DNA of 64,000 nt from positions 124,001-188,000 of the forward strand of contig PBLQ01000045.1 in the NCBI GenBank assembly GCA_002721815.1. The letters are read 5' to 3'. The DNA comes from Myxococcales bacterium (lineage in GTDB: Bacteria; Myxococcota; UBA727; GCA-2721815). Every line of letters starts with the position of its first letter. Positions within the stretch are counted from its first letter, which is position 1. Below are positions 1 to 8,955 of the stretch, piece by piece. The position numbers and the translations under genes were made by a program. The notes under the pieces were generated by a model. It saw nothing but the letters and a program-made list of their open reading frames with translations, made no database searches and was not told the origin of the DNA.

Positions 1-629
1 AACGTTTCGATCAAGAATACGCCAATGTCTCTAATTTCACCGGCGGCCGCATCAGGCTGGAATATGATTTGAGTGATTATGACCTCACCCCTTATGTGAA
101 TCAACTCATTAAACTCAACGACCCTGGAGAGCCAGCATCGCTTTTTCAAACGCACTCTTTTGCAGGTTTCATCTATGAAGGTGATCCCATGGCACTCAAT
201 CTTAGCGGCGGCTTTAGACACGAAAGCCAAGGTGCTGAACCACTGGAGGGGGACTTCATTCGTTCATACCCCCATTTTGAAGGTGATTTTGGTTGGAACT
301 TTTCTGATGACTACAGCCTCGACCTCTCTACTTGGAATCAGTTCATTTCACTGAAAGATCATTATTTTTTTAGAGGCTCCAACTTCTTCGGGATCAACCA
401 CCGTTCGTTAGGCGGAATCACTTTCGAATATGGATACGACACCCTTAACACCAGCGAAGAAATCCAAAATTACTTTTTCGCGGCAGTTATTGTTCTAAAG
501 TATAAAGATTGGCTCGAAAACCGAACCACCGTGGGCACCCAACGTGGCGGTATCAAATGCATCGCGGGCGTTTGCCGCGACACACCTGCTTTTTCCGGGG
601 TTAAATCCCAATTCGTTGCACGCTTTTAA
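1..629 (+). CDS. C-terminal part of an outer-membrane beta-barrel-type protein (partial)
   Basis: The reading frame is open from the first complete codon (position 3) with no stop upstream, so the gene starts outside the window and only its last ~209 residues are seen. The sequence has alternating polar and aromatic residues, many Tyr/Trp/Phe and Gly turns, and ends in ...FVARF with a terminal Phe. That is the usual signature of a Gram-negative outer-membrane barrel whose last strand is read by the BAM machinery. It may belong to the DUF6029-type barrel families, but I cannot confirm this from the fragment. A lipoprotein gene starts 13 bases after its stop on the same strand, so the two may be co-transcribed. 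Function and substrate are unknown. Confidence 0.6.
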   Translation, partial: RFDQEYANVSNFTGGRIRLEYDLSDYDLTPYVNQLIKLNDPGEPASLFQTHSFAGFIYEGDPMALNLSGGFRHESQGAEPLEGDFIRSYPHFEGDFGWNFSDDYSLDLSTWNQFISLKDHYFFRGSNFFGINHRSLGGITFEYGYDTLNTSEEIQNYFFAAVIVLKYKDWLENRTTVGTQRGGIKCIAGVCRDTPAFSGVKSQFVARF

Positions 630-642
630 AATAAGGGTTGTC

Positions 643-1155
643 ATGAAATTACACCATCTCGTTTTTACCTTCTTTTTCTTCGTGGGCTGTAACCACACCA
701 CCACCTCAAAACCAGAAACAGAGTCTGAACCTGAAGCAGCCGCTGCACCACAAACCGAAGCGCCCCCAGCCAAAAACGAAGAGGCCACGCCACCCACGGT
801 GCAAACCCTGCCGTCACCGGAAGCACTCAATGCCATCCAAAAGCAAGCCGCACCCAAACCTGCAGACGGAACTGTCACTTTGTTCCTGCTTCAAGACTTG
901 GCGTTTGTGGCCGATACCTCACAAATCCCCACTGGTTTTTACTTCCGGGGTGTCATGCAGAATGGTATTTTTATTCCCGATGACAAGGGTCTTCAAGGCA
1001 ACGCCACCAGCCCCATAGGCGGCACCCCTGGCTGGGTTGAACTACATACTGGGAAGTTTTTACCCGCCATGACAGCCCGTGCCCCCGCCAAACCCTTTAT
1101 TGAAGGACGCATGACGCCTGCGGGGTTTTTCCCAAACCAAGCAAAGCTGAAGTAG
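643..1155 (+). CDS. small Pro/Ala/Glu-rich lipoprotein
   Basis: The 170-residue protein begins with a short hydrophobic signal peptide ending in a lipobox-like FFVGC, predicting signal peptidase II cleavage and a lipid anchor. Residues ~20-70 form a disordered linker rich in Pro, Ala, Glu and Thr, the kind that lifts a domain off the membrane. The remaining ~100 residues look like a small globular domain with Gly-Trp and aromatic residues. I chose the ATG at 643 because it puts the basic and hydrophobic signal at the N-terminus; the longer reading from 544 would overlap the upstream gene and bury the signal. I do not recognise the C-terminal domain. It follows the barrel-type gene closely and may work with it in the envelope. 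Confidence 0.6.
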   Translation: MKLHHLVFTFFFFVGCNHTTTSKPETESEPEAAAAPQTEAPPAKNEEATPPTVQTLPSPEALNAIQKQAAPKPADGTVTLFLLQDLAFVADTSQIPTGFYFRGVMQNGIFIPDDKGLQGNATSPIGGTPGWVELHTGKFLPAMTARAPAKPFIEGRMTPAGFFPNQAKLK

Positions 1156-1176
1156 TCACTGAAGTTTGAAGCGCGC

Positions 1177-2151
1177 TTAGCGGCCCGCAAAAAAGGCCTG
1201 CACGCCGGTCATTTGCTCTTTTTTCAGTTGCATGCCCAAGTAGGTTCTAAATTCACCACTGTCGAGTTTTTGTCCCAAACGGGCCAAACACAACAACATG
1301 TGAAATCGGGTGGAGGCACTGAGGTCTTCGCCAAGCTCTTGCAGTTGGCCCCGAATTAACATGGGCAATCCCGTTACCAGCTCTTCAATGCCTTGAACCA
1401 AATTTCTGTTGTCCTGGGGCGCCAGAATCATGGCCAAAGCACGATAAGCGGCGTCTCTCTGCTCCACCAGGCCCGTTTCGATCATGGGCATGATTTTGGG
1501 AATGGAGGTGACTTTACCGATTTTGCCCATGGCAATGAGACAATCTACGGTGCGGAAAGCAGAACCCAACGCATAGTTGAGGGTCTCAAGTGCGGCGGCA
1601 TCCCCAATTTCACCCAGTGCCCAGATCACGTCGCGACTTTCAAAGATGCGGTCGGGTGAAACCAATGCTCGCAACACCGGTACGGAAGGCTTGTAACGAC
1701 CTAAACCCAGTAACCGTGCGGCCGTGGCCACCAAGCCTGGATCTTCATCGGCCAAACGACTTAACTGTTCGTGTAGAAATGGCTCGTCATTTCCAATGGC
1801 CAGCACTTTGGCCGTCAAAGTAGACAGCATGAGGTCGTCTGCATCCAAGAAGGTGCGTATGTGTAAAATGGTTTCATCGGTGGCTTTTGCGTAAACGAAA
1901 ATGTGCGCTAAAGCATCCATGGCATCATAAGTGGTGCGCAAATCGTCTTTACTGAGCATCGCACACAGCTCAGGAACGGCTTCGTTACCTTTAGCGATGT
2001 AATCAGCCATGGGATGGCCCGCCGCAGCGGGTAAAAGTGCGCGGTCCATTTTCCCGAGGGCATCCACGATCTCTTCTGCCAAACCCACTTCTTTGGGGTT
2101 TTTAAGGCCGAGTTTGTTGCGGTAAGCGTCTTCCGAAAAAGCTTGCATCAT
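1177..2151 (-). CDS. HEAT-repeat protein
   Basis: The 324-residue protein is made largely of helical repeats of about 30-35 residues with the HEAT/PBS-lyase pattern (examples: LSTLTAKVLAIGNDEPF, DVIWALGEIGDAAAL, DCLIAMGKIGK). Such solenoids usually act as protein-binding scaffolds. The start at 2151 follows GGAGA with a 7-base gap. The reading extends upstream to 2292 but that part is Phe/Arg-rich, runs through a terminator hairpin, and is not repeat-like. No signal peptide is seen, so it is probably cytoplasmic. The end converges on the lipoprotein gene at 1155. The partner is unknown. The fold is clear; the role is not. Confidence 0.7.
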   Translation of the reverse strand: MMQAFSEDAYRNKLGLKNPKEVGLAEEIVDALGKMDRALLPAAAGHPMADYIAKGNEAVPELCAMLSKDDLRTTYDAMDALAHIFVYAKATDETILHIRTFLDADDLMLSTLTAKVLAIGNDEPFLHEQLSRLADEDPGLVATAARLLGLGRYKPSVPVLRALVSPDRIFESRDVIWALGEIGDAAALETLNYALGSAFRTVDCLIAMGKIGKVTSIPKIMPMIETGLVEQRDAAYRALAMILAPQDNRNLVQGIEELVTGLPMLIRGQLQELGEDLSASTRFHMLLCLARLGQKLDSGEFRTYLGMQLKKEQMTGVQAFFAGR

Positions 2152-2268
2152 GAGGCGATCTCCAAAAATCAGCAAAATTAATACCGCGTCTGGCCCCCCA
2201 AAGAAAAGAAAAGTTTTCTGCCTCCGGCCCCCCACCGACCTGTTGGGTAAGTATCTGAAAAGAAACAA

Positions 2269-2300
2269 AAAAAGGGATGTGTTGTGGCACATCCCTTTTT
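2269..2300 (-). terminator. intrinsic terminator after the WWGHC protein gene
   Basis: A perfect 13-bp inverted repeat (AAAAAGGGATGTG with its complement, 6-base loop) lies 23 bases past the stop of the gene ending at 2323. On the minus strand the stem is followed by a T-rich run (TTTTTTTGTTTCTTTTC), a textbook Rho-independent terminator. It separates that gene from the HEAT-repeat gene. Confidence 0.85.
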
Positions 2301-2322
2301 GTTTCGTTGGTGAAAACCTGGA

Positions 2323-4695
2323 TTAATCTTCGGCAGGAATCTCGCCACCCAGCTTTTTCACATCGGCTTCCCAATCGGCCTTGTTGTCATAGACCAAACG
2401 CTTGCCTTCATGAACGATGGTGTAAGCGGCTTCATTGTTTTTGGATTTGAGACCCAGATAAACCAAATCATTCAAATCTCGCATGGCGCCCAAGCTGCTC
2501 ATCATGCCTTCGCCCAAGTCAACAACCCCACGCTCAGTCATGGCTTTATTGATGTAGACGTTGCCGCGGTCCACCACCACAGGCGAAACACGAGGGCGAT
2601 CTTTCCAGTAGAAATCCACAGCAGGCTTCACTTCGGCGGTGTCGATGATTTTGCCTTCATCGTCCAACTTGTGAAGAAAGGTTCCCACTTTGTTGGTACC
2701 AAAAGTGGCGTCCACTTTGATATCCACACGCTCCCACTTGCCGTCAGGGGATCGCCATGCGGTTTCTTCTTTGATGCGATGAACTTCACCGTTCCAAACC
2801 TCTTCGCGCGCATCGCTATCGGTGGCCATTTTGTCACCGGAACGAATGGCTTCCTTGAGAAGCTCCAGCTTACCTTCGATATCGTCTCCGCCGGTCATTT
2901 CTCGGCCCAGTTCAACGCCGGTCATCTTACCCATAACTCTGGCGTCACCTTCTTTGGCTTCGAACTTACCTTCAGCGTTCTTAACGAACTGGGTATCCAC
3001 CACACTGATCTCTTTGGTGGTGGGGTCAAAATAAACCCGCTCCAACTCTCGACTTTGCAGATCCCGCAAGTTGGTAGCGATCAACTGTCGCTCGCCCTCG
3101 GCGGCATTGGGGTCGATGGTAAAAGGCGTTTTAGACTCTACAGGGCGACCCATATCGTCAAAAGAGTACCCGTCGGTGGTTCCGGAAATGGTCATTTTAC
3201 TGCCATCGATGAAATTGGTGTCACCGCGCTCCACACGTTTAATGTCTGGGTTGTCAGTAAAGCTTTCCATTTTATCGTCGACAATTTTGGTCGCAAAGGT
3301 TTTGTTTAAGTCCAAAGACTCTTCACCTTTTTTCAGACCTTTAACACGTACTTGAAGGTCTAAGTTACGGCCACCCAATTCAACACTCATGCTGGTTGGA
3401 CGGTCGTCGAAACGCGCACCAGCAAATTCAGAAGGAGAGATGGTCACGGCACGTCGCTGGCCGTCTACCACATAACCGTCACCGTGGTTCAGCAATGAAG
3501 CCAAGCCTTCTAACTGATCGGCACGGGAGTAATTGGTGGTTTTTCCGGAAGCAGAGTTGAATTCGTTAACCCCTCCGCTGCCTTTCATATCGGTCAAAAT
3601 GGTTTCCATGGTGGCTTTGATGTCACAGTGTCCCCACCAACCGGTGTTGATTTTCTCTGTGTCCATCATGCGGTTACCGTTCCAATCGTAGCGAAAGTTT
3701 TCACGTAGCTTTTCGTCGTCTTTAAGCTTACGGAAAACAATGTCGTTCGCGGGCTTAGACTCTAGCTTTGAAACCAAGTCGGCGGGTACCTCTGTGCTAC
3801 CACCAGCAAAGTAGTGCTTGTCGCCGTCACGATAGACAGCCTTACCAGCGTGCTCACCTGCATCGGCAGGCACCTTCAAGGTTTCATAACTGGCATTCAA
3901 GCCCGTTTCAGAGCCCTTGGTCATGGACACCACATCACGGCTGTTTTTGTCGATGGCAATCACACCCATGGTTTTTTCAGCGTTGTTTTCGTCAACTTTG
4001 CCTGAGGTGACGTACTTTTTAGTGAAAATAAAATCCAACTCATTTTGAATGGATTCGCGCTTGGGGTCGCCTTCGGGGAGGGACTTCAGCATTTTGTCAT
4101 AGATGTGCGTAAACGGGGCATCTTTGCCGTAGGACCAATAAGACCCGGTGTCTGCGCGATCGAAATCTACCGCACGGCCGCGGAACGCATCGCGATGTGC
4201 AAAGTTCAAAGCACGACGCGCGTCTTTGGCCTCATCACCCGTCAAATTGGTTTTGTTGAGCAAGGCGCCAGCTTCATCGAAAAACTTTTCGTTTCGGCGG
4301 CCGATGATGTTGTTGTAGGCATAGTTGGAACGCTCGCCTTCCGGCAAGGTGGCCAACAAATCATCTTTGGAGGGGTTCAAGTAAGCCTTGTTGGCCTCAA
4401 TGAGTTTGCCCAGGCTTTTTTCGAAATCTTTGCCTTTTTTGATTTTATCAATATCGGCCTGGGGCATGTCGATGATTTTGTCTTTGGCACCCGGGTCTTC
4501 AATGTTGCGCAATTTCAGCTTGAAATCGGGCATGTTGAGCTTACTACCGTCTCGCATCATGTAGTCGGTATTCATCGTAATATCGTGTGAGGGGGTAGAA
4601 GCGATCTTTTTATCGTCTTGGGGGATTTCTTTGCCCTTTAAATCGCTCAAAGGCACGTTTGCTACGGGGCGGTTGGGGTTATTGGTAATTGGCAT
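2323..4695 (-). CDS. large protein with WWGHC motif, possibly transglutaminase-elicitor-like
   Basis: This 790-residue protein has no signal peptide and no membrane segment and is rich in charged residues. Its most telling feature is Gly-Trp-Trp-Gly-His-Cys at residues 352-357, followed by a helix, then a later EVWNGEVHRI segment at 632-640. A Trp-x-Gly-x-Cys nucleophile plus a later 'VWNxPV'-like segment recalls the transglutaminase-elicitor family, in which Cys acts with a His and an acid. I infer a Cys acyl-transfer or protease-like fold, but homology is not proven. Residues 1-60 look disordered and Pro/Asn/Lys-rich, as in proteins exported without Sec. The start follows an AGGAGGA site with good spacing, and the transcript ends at a strong terminator. 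It stands alone as a unit. A type III substrate is one possibility, given the island at 46-50 kb. Confidence 0.45.
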   Translation of the reverse strand: MPITNNPNRPVANVPLSDLKGKEIPQDDKKIASTPSHDITMNTDYMMRDGSKLNMPDFKLKLRNIEDPGAKDKIIDMPQADIDKIKKGKDFEKSLGKLIEANKAYLNPSKDDLLATLPEGERSNYAYNNIIGRRNEKFFDEAGALLNKTNLTGDEAKDARRALNFAHRDAFRGRAVDFDRADTGSYWSYGKDAPFTHIYDKMLKSLPEGDPKRESIQNELDFIFTKKYVTSGKVDENNAEKTMGVIAIDKNSRDVVSMTKGSETGLNASYETLKVPADAGEHAGKAVYRDGDKHYFAGGSTEVPADLVSKLESKPANDIVFRKLKDDEKLRENFRYDWNGNRMMDTEKINTGWWGHCDIKATMETILTDMKGSGGVNEFNSASGKTTNYSRADQLEGLASLLNHGDGYVVDGQRRAVTISPSEFAGARFDDRPTSMSVELGGRNLDLQVRVKGLKKGEESLDLNKTFATKIVDDKMESFTDNPDIKRVERGDTNFIDGSKMTISGTTDGYSFDDMGRPVESKTPFTIDPNAAEGERQLIATNLRDLQSRELERVYFDPTTKEISVVDTQFVKNAEGKFEAKEGDARVMGKMTGVELGREMTGGDDIEGKLELLKEAIRSGDKMATDSDAREEVWNGEVHRIKEETAWRSPDGKWERVDIKVDATFGTNKVGTFLHKLDDEGKIIDTAEVKPAVDFYWKDRPRVSPVVVDRGNVYINKAMTERGVVDLGEGMMSSLGAMRDLNDLVYLGLKSKNNEAAYTIVHEGKRLVYDNKADWEADVKKLGGEIPAED

Positions 4696-4888
4696 GTCCG
4701 ATTCCTCCTAAATCCTGTCTAAAACTCGTGTCCTACATCAGCTTACATTGTCGGCTGATTCAAAAAATGGGTGCGCGTATATCTTACTTTATAAGAGGGG
4801 GGATCCTCCACCGCACCCCATCTATATATGGACGCGGCTCATTTTGTCGGTCCAAATGGACTTTTTTTCAAATATTTTGGCCTTTAAT

Positions 4889-4918
4889 GGGGGAAAAACC
4901 CTGATCTCCCCCCTTTTT
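4889..4918 (+). terminator. possible weak terminator or attenuator ahead of the radical SAM gene
   Basis: GGGGG at 4889-4893 can pair with CCCCC in 4908-4913 around a 14-base loop, and TTTTT follows directly. There is no gene upstream on this strand, so if it works it would end a leader or a small transcript beginning in the 4700-4880 intergenic stretch. The rest of the 281-base gap is AT-rich and holds no convincing ORF. Confidence 0.3.
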
Positions 4919-4976
4919 GTAGTCCCTCCACGCATTATGATCATGGCCTCCAACCTCGCAGTGCAACAAGGCCCTC

Positions 4977-6515
4977 ATGACCGACATTTTGCTCACCACT
5001 TTGAACGCCAAATACATTCACACCGCCTTTGGCCTGCGGTACCTGAAGTCTAACATGCTGGATTTAGAGGACAAATGCGAGATTCTAGAATTCACCATTC
5101 AGCAAGACCCCGCCCTGATTTTGGAAGCATTGGTGCAGCGAAAGCCCAAAATTGTGGGGTTTGGGGTCTACATTTGGAACGTGAAACAGATCCAATGCGT
5201 TTTGGAGCGACTGCGGGTGGTGGCCCCTGAAATTATCGTGGTTTTGGGGGGCCCAGAGATCTCCTACGCCACAGAAGCGCATCCTTTGTGGGGCTTGGCC
5301 AACTATGTGGTGACCCAAGAAGGGGAAGTCAGCTTCTACCAGCTGGCCAAGAAGCTGCTCAATGGGCAAAAACCTTTGCTCAAAGTCGTTGCTGGTGAAC
5401 TGCCGGCCGTGCAGCACATGAATCTTCCCTATGCACTTTACTCGGATGAAGATCTGCAAAACCGCATCTTGTACGTTGAAGCATCGCGGGGTTGTCCCTT
5501 TAAATGTGAATTTTGTCTTTCTTCCTTAGACCAAAAAGTGCGTGCCTTTGAATTGGACCGCTTCTTGGGTGAAATGGACAAGCTTTGGCAAAGAGGTGCC
5601 CGGCAGTTCAAATTTGTGGATCGCACTTTCAACCTGAGCAGCAAAACCTGCATTGCGATTTTGCAATTTTTTTACGAGCGCTATGAAACCGGAACCTTTC
5701 TCCATTTTGAAATGATTCCAGATCGCCTCCCCGAAGCCATCAAAGAATGGATCACCAAATTCCCTGCGGGCGCCATTCAATTCGAAATCGGCATTCAAAC
5801 CCTCAACCCTGAAGTGGCCGCGCGAATTTCTCGAAAACAAGATTATGAAAAAACCAGAGCCAACTTTGATTTCTTAACCAAAGAGACGGGCGTTCACATT
5901 CATGCCGATTTAATTTTAGGGCTGCCTGGCGAAACCCTCGAAAGCATCGCAACAGGATTTGATGAACTATTGGCCATGAACCCTCACGAAATCCAAGTGG
6001 GCATTTTGAAACGCTTGCCGGGTACCCCCATCGCTCGACACAGCGAAGATTTCGATATGCGGTTTAACCCCGCCACGCCCTACGAAATATTGAGCAACAA
6101 TACCCTGTCATTTGAAACGGTAAACCGCTTAAAAAGGTTCGCCCGCTACTTTGACGCCTTTATCAACAGCGGGCACTTTAAAACAACATGGGCTTGGTTT
6201 TGTCAACGTGAGACGCCTTTTCATACGTGGCTTAATTTTTCGGATTGGCTGTACCAAAAAACAGGGCAAACCCATAAACTGTCCATGACCAATCGCGCCA
6301 ATTACCTGTACGAATTTTTGACCGTTGTGTCTCAGGTGGCACATGAAGAAGCAAGTCAGTTGATCCAAGCCGATTTAAGGCGCAACAAGCATAAAGGTGT
6401 TCCCAGTTTTCTGCAGACCACGCGCACGGACAAGAAGCGCCCCGCACGAGCAGTGGCCGACCGAAGGCAACGTCGACACCAAAACGTCACCACAGAGGCT
6501 GCGCCAGCTGGATAA
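4977..6515 (+). CDS. B12-binding-domain radical SAM protein, DUF4080 family
   Basis: The N-terminal ~130 residues form a cobalamin-binding Rossmann-like domain (ILLTTLNAKYIHTAFGL start, VVLGGPEIS loop) and the next ~220 residues a radical SAM core with the iron-sulfur motif CPFKCEFC. The C-terminal part matches the DUF4080 arrangement. The 512-residue length and the very typical N-terminus agree with that family. These enzymes cleave S-adenosylmethionine to a 5'-deoxyadenosyl radical, often for methylation of unreactive carbons, but the substrate of DUF4080 members is not established. The Lys/Arg-rich tail (residues ~480-512) looks disordered. The last 29 bases overlap, convergently, the end of the GDPD gene. 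An AAGG site lies 7 bases before the ATG. Confidence 0.85.
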   Translation: MTDILLTTLNAKYIHTAFGLRYLKSNMLDLEDKCEILEFTIQQDPALILEALVQRKPKIVGFGVYIWNVKQIQCVLERLRVVAPEIIVVLGGPEISYATEAHPLWGLANYVVTQEGEVSFYQLAKKLLNGQKPLLKVVAGELPAVQHMNLPYALYSDEDLQNRILYVEASRGCPFKCEFCLSSLDQKVRAFELDRFLGEMDKLWQRGARQFKFVDRTFNLSSKTCIAILQFFYERYETGTFLHFEMIPDRLPEAIKEWITKFPAGAIQFEIGIQTLNPEVAARISRKQDYEKTRANFDFLTKETGVHIHADLILGLPGETLESIATGFDELLAMNPHEIQVGILKRLPGTPIARHSEDFDMRFNPATPYEILSNNTLSFETVNRLKRFARYFDAFINSGHFKTTWAWFCQRETPFHTWLNFSDWLYQKTGQTHKLSMTNRANYLYEFLTVVSQVAHEEASQLIQADLRRNKHKGVPSFLQTTRTDKKRPARAVADRRQRRHQNVTTEAAPAG

Positions 6516-8955
6516 CCACCATTTCAGAATCATCGGGCCGTTCTTGTTCAGGATAACGGCCGCGGCCCATGGGGTAGTTGTTGTCATTCACCACTGCGAT
6601 GTGATGCCGATCTAAAACCGCCAAGCCCCCAATTGAAGAGAATGGCATCTGAAACAAATAACTGTCATCTTGTTCGATTGCGAATTCTGACCGCACAAGA
6701 TCTGCAGGATCAAACACGTGCATTAAATCCACCAGCGGTCTTTTGAGCGCCACTTGGTCGGCTTCATTTAATGAGACATCAAAGACCATTTTATGACCCG
6801 CCAAGGCCCCCTCCTCGCTGTCACGCTCCAAAGCCAAAAACCGAAGACCACCCACCCAGACCCAGTCGTCGACGGCTTTACCTGTGGCCGATAAGGAATA
6901 GTCGAAGACTGTATCTGACCATTTTTTGCTGGATAAGTTGAAGGACAGAATCTTCACCTTTGATTCTTTTTCGTTTTGTAAAGGCTTCTCGAGTATGGCG
7001 ACCAAACGGTTTTGATTGGCGTCAAAAGCCAAACCTGAAATCCCACCGCGTTTCCGAATTCGTATTTTTTGCTTCGACCAAGATTGCCGATAAGGCCAGC
7101 TTAAACCTGCCAAGAAAGGGTTTTCGCTTTCCGAATTGGATTGCAAATTCACACCCGGGTTTCCAGAGGCAGCGTTGCTGCCTTCGATTAAAGGGCTGTC
7201 CCCAAAAAGGTAAACGGTTTGGATTTCTGGAAAATACCTTTGAACCTCCAACAAAGTGTTAAAATCAAAACTTTGTAACCGTGCGCGGTCTTCCATTTGA
7301 AAAGCCCGCAACAACCACCCCACAGACAATGCATAATGCGCAGCGTTGGCCGACCTCTCAGACAAACTTCGCCCTGCTTGATCTTTGTCTTCGCGAGGGT
7401 TTCTTTTCACCTCGATGTGAAACTTTACCTGGCGCGCGTTGGCCGCTCGCAAAGCGGCTTTTTTATGGGTCGCTCCCTCCCCGCTCACATAATACGCCTC
7501 GTACGCCGCCACAAATTGCAAAACTTGATAAAGACTGATGACCGAATAGGCACTGGGCATGCTTTCTCGTTTTGCAAAAGCGCTGGCAACTTTAGGTGGT
7601 TTGCGTCTCTTTTTTTTCTTGATCTCTTTATCGCAAATCATTTGTGAAAGAATAAAACGGGACGTTAAATCAAAAATCCATTTTTCATCTTCAGGGCCGT
7701 AGGGTTCACGATCCGCGCGGCGGCATTTTTTCGACGAAAAAGACAGGTCATGATTAATCACAGCCACGCTGTCTGCGGTAATGCTGACATCGATTTCGAT
7801 GGTGTTCATCAAGTGGTCAAGTGCCTTCTCAATGGAAGGCAGTGTGTTTTCTGGGAGCAACCCTTTTGCGCCGCGATGCCCCACCGCCAAAAACTTGTTG
7901 GGGTCAATCAACCCACGTGAATCTAAAAAGTCTCCTTTTTTCTTTTTGTGACTTTTTTTCAGCACATCATAAAGGCGATCGGGTCGGTCGGTGATCATTC
8001 CAGCAACGCCTCTCGACAGAAGCTGCTTCATGCGTTTCTTTTTATTGACCGTGTACGGAACCGTTAAAAAGCCTGCTTTTCTAAGACTCCGCATGTTAAA
8101 AATTTCACTGGATGCCTCTTTTAATGAGGTCTCTTCAGGTGGATCTTTTCGGCTCTTTAAAAATGTCTTTTTTATCTTGTCTCGAAGTAAAAGATGGCTG
8201 GGCGCAATAATGGGCCGGTGGTGGGCCCCATGTTCTTTCCCATGGGAATAGAACGCTTGAATCAGTCGGAGGACATTGCCTTCTTCCACCAGGGGACTTT
8301 CGATGGCCACCCAAGGCGGCGCACCGTTGAGCTGGATCGGGTAAGGGGGTTCTAAAAGCTTGCCCGTTTGATCTGTATGCAACAAAAACGGACCAAAACC
8401 ATCTCCAAACCACCAAGTGCCATCGGGTGCCTCCACCATGGCCTCAAGATCGAAATCAGCCCCGGTGAGTTCTCTGGTCGAGGTAAAATGGTTCACAATA
8501 GGAAAATCGATGTGCCCATCAGGATCGGCCAACTGCGTGAAGTCGAGTATTTGAACCTGACCTGTTCCCTGTGAATCGGTTCTAAAATCAGGTCGTAGCT
8601 TGTAAACACGCAGTAAAAAATCCACCGAGTTGTGCTGATGACCAAAGCCATTGTCCACCACACTGAGAAAAGTACCATCATCACGGGCCACCAAAGAAGA
8701 GAAGCCCATGACCGGCTGACCTTTATCAAAATAACCGTAGCGCTTTGTTTTTTCGGCCAAGCCTTGGCCCACCTTGGGCCCCTCGGTAAACGTGTGGGCA
8801 GGCAGCTTCGCAAATGCGCGAAGCCGACTCTTTTTCTCCTCGGGGAGGTGTTTGGCGCTCTGTTCGAACTGGTAGTCTTTCCACATTTGTCCAACACAAG
8901 AGGTCCCTAAAACCAAGAAACCAAGCATTGAAATGTGGGACCATCGCATGCTCAT
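6487..8955 (-). CDS. lipoprotein combining a phytase-like esterase propeller and a glycerophosphodiester phosphodiesterase
   Basis: The 822-residue protein has a lipobox-type signal (LVLGTSC, Cys20). Residues ~75-235 resemble the N-terminal half of the 'esterase-like activity of phytase' propeller (VVDNGFG, DLEAMVEAPDGTWWFGDGFG). Residues ~625-822 look like its C-terminal half (GGISGLAF, LEKPL, SIGGLAVLDRHHIAVVNDNNY). Between them lies a GDPD domain: HRGAKGLLPENTL at 360-372, EID at 387-389, NHD at 401-403, with HIEVKRN later. These residues bind the metal and hydrolyse glycerophosphodiesters to glycerol-3-phosphate. Oddly, the usual GDPD C-terminal signature (YTVN...GVAGMITDRPD, residues 301-326) comes before the HRG motif. 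The start codon overlaps the ApaH stop (ATGA), implying translational coupling. It probably acts in the periplasm or at the outer membrane. Confidence 0.8.
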   Translation of the reverse strand: MSMRWSHISMLGFLVLGTSCVGQMWKDYQFEQSAKHLPEEKKSRLRAFAKLPAHTFTEGPKVGQGLAEKTKRYGYFDKGQPVMGFSSLVARDDGTFLSVVDNGFGHQHNSVDFLLRVYKLRPDFRTDSQGTGQVQILDFTQLADPDGHIDFPIVNHFTSTRELTGADFDLEAMVEAPDGTWWFGDGFGPFLLHTDQTGKLLEPPYPIQLNGAPPWVAIESPLVEEGNVLRLIQAFYSHGKEHGAHHRPIIAPSHLLLRDKIKKTFLKSRKDPPEETSLKEASSEIFNMRSLRKAGFLTVPYTVNKKKRMKQLLSRGVAGMITDRPDRLYDVLKKSHKKKKGDFLDSRGLIDPNKFLAVGHRGAKGLLPENTLPSIEKALDHLMNTIEIDVSITADSVAVINHDLSFSSKKCRRADREPYGPEDEKWIFDLTSRFILSQMICDKEIKKKKRRKPPKVASAFAKRESMPSAYSVISLYQVLQFVAAYEAYYVSGEGATHKKAALRAANARQVKFHIEVKRNPREDKDQAGRSLSERSANAAHYALSVGWLLRAFQMEDRARLQSFDFNTLLEVQRYFPEIQTVYLFGDSPLIEGSNAASGNPGVNLQSNSESENPFLAGLSWPYRQSWSKQKIRIRKRGGISGLAFDANQNRLVAILEKPLQNEKESKVKILSFNLSSKKWSDTVFDYSLSATGKAVDDWVWVGGLRFLALERDSEEGALAGHKMVFDVSLNEADQVALKRPLVDLMHVFDPADLVRSEFAIEQDDSYLFQMPFSSIGGLAVLDRHHIAVVNDNNYPMGRGRYPEQERPDDSEMVVIQLAQPLW

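Noticed and set aside
2410-3309. Long open frame (299 codons) on the + strand opposite the WWGHC protein gene
   Set aside because: It lies fully inside a well-supported minus-strand gene with strong ribosome site and terminator, has no site of its own, and reads as low-quality His/Phe/Gly-rich sequence.
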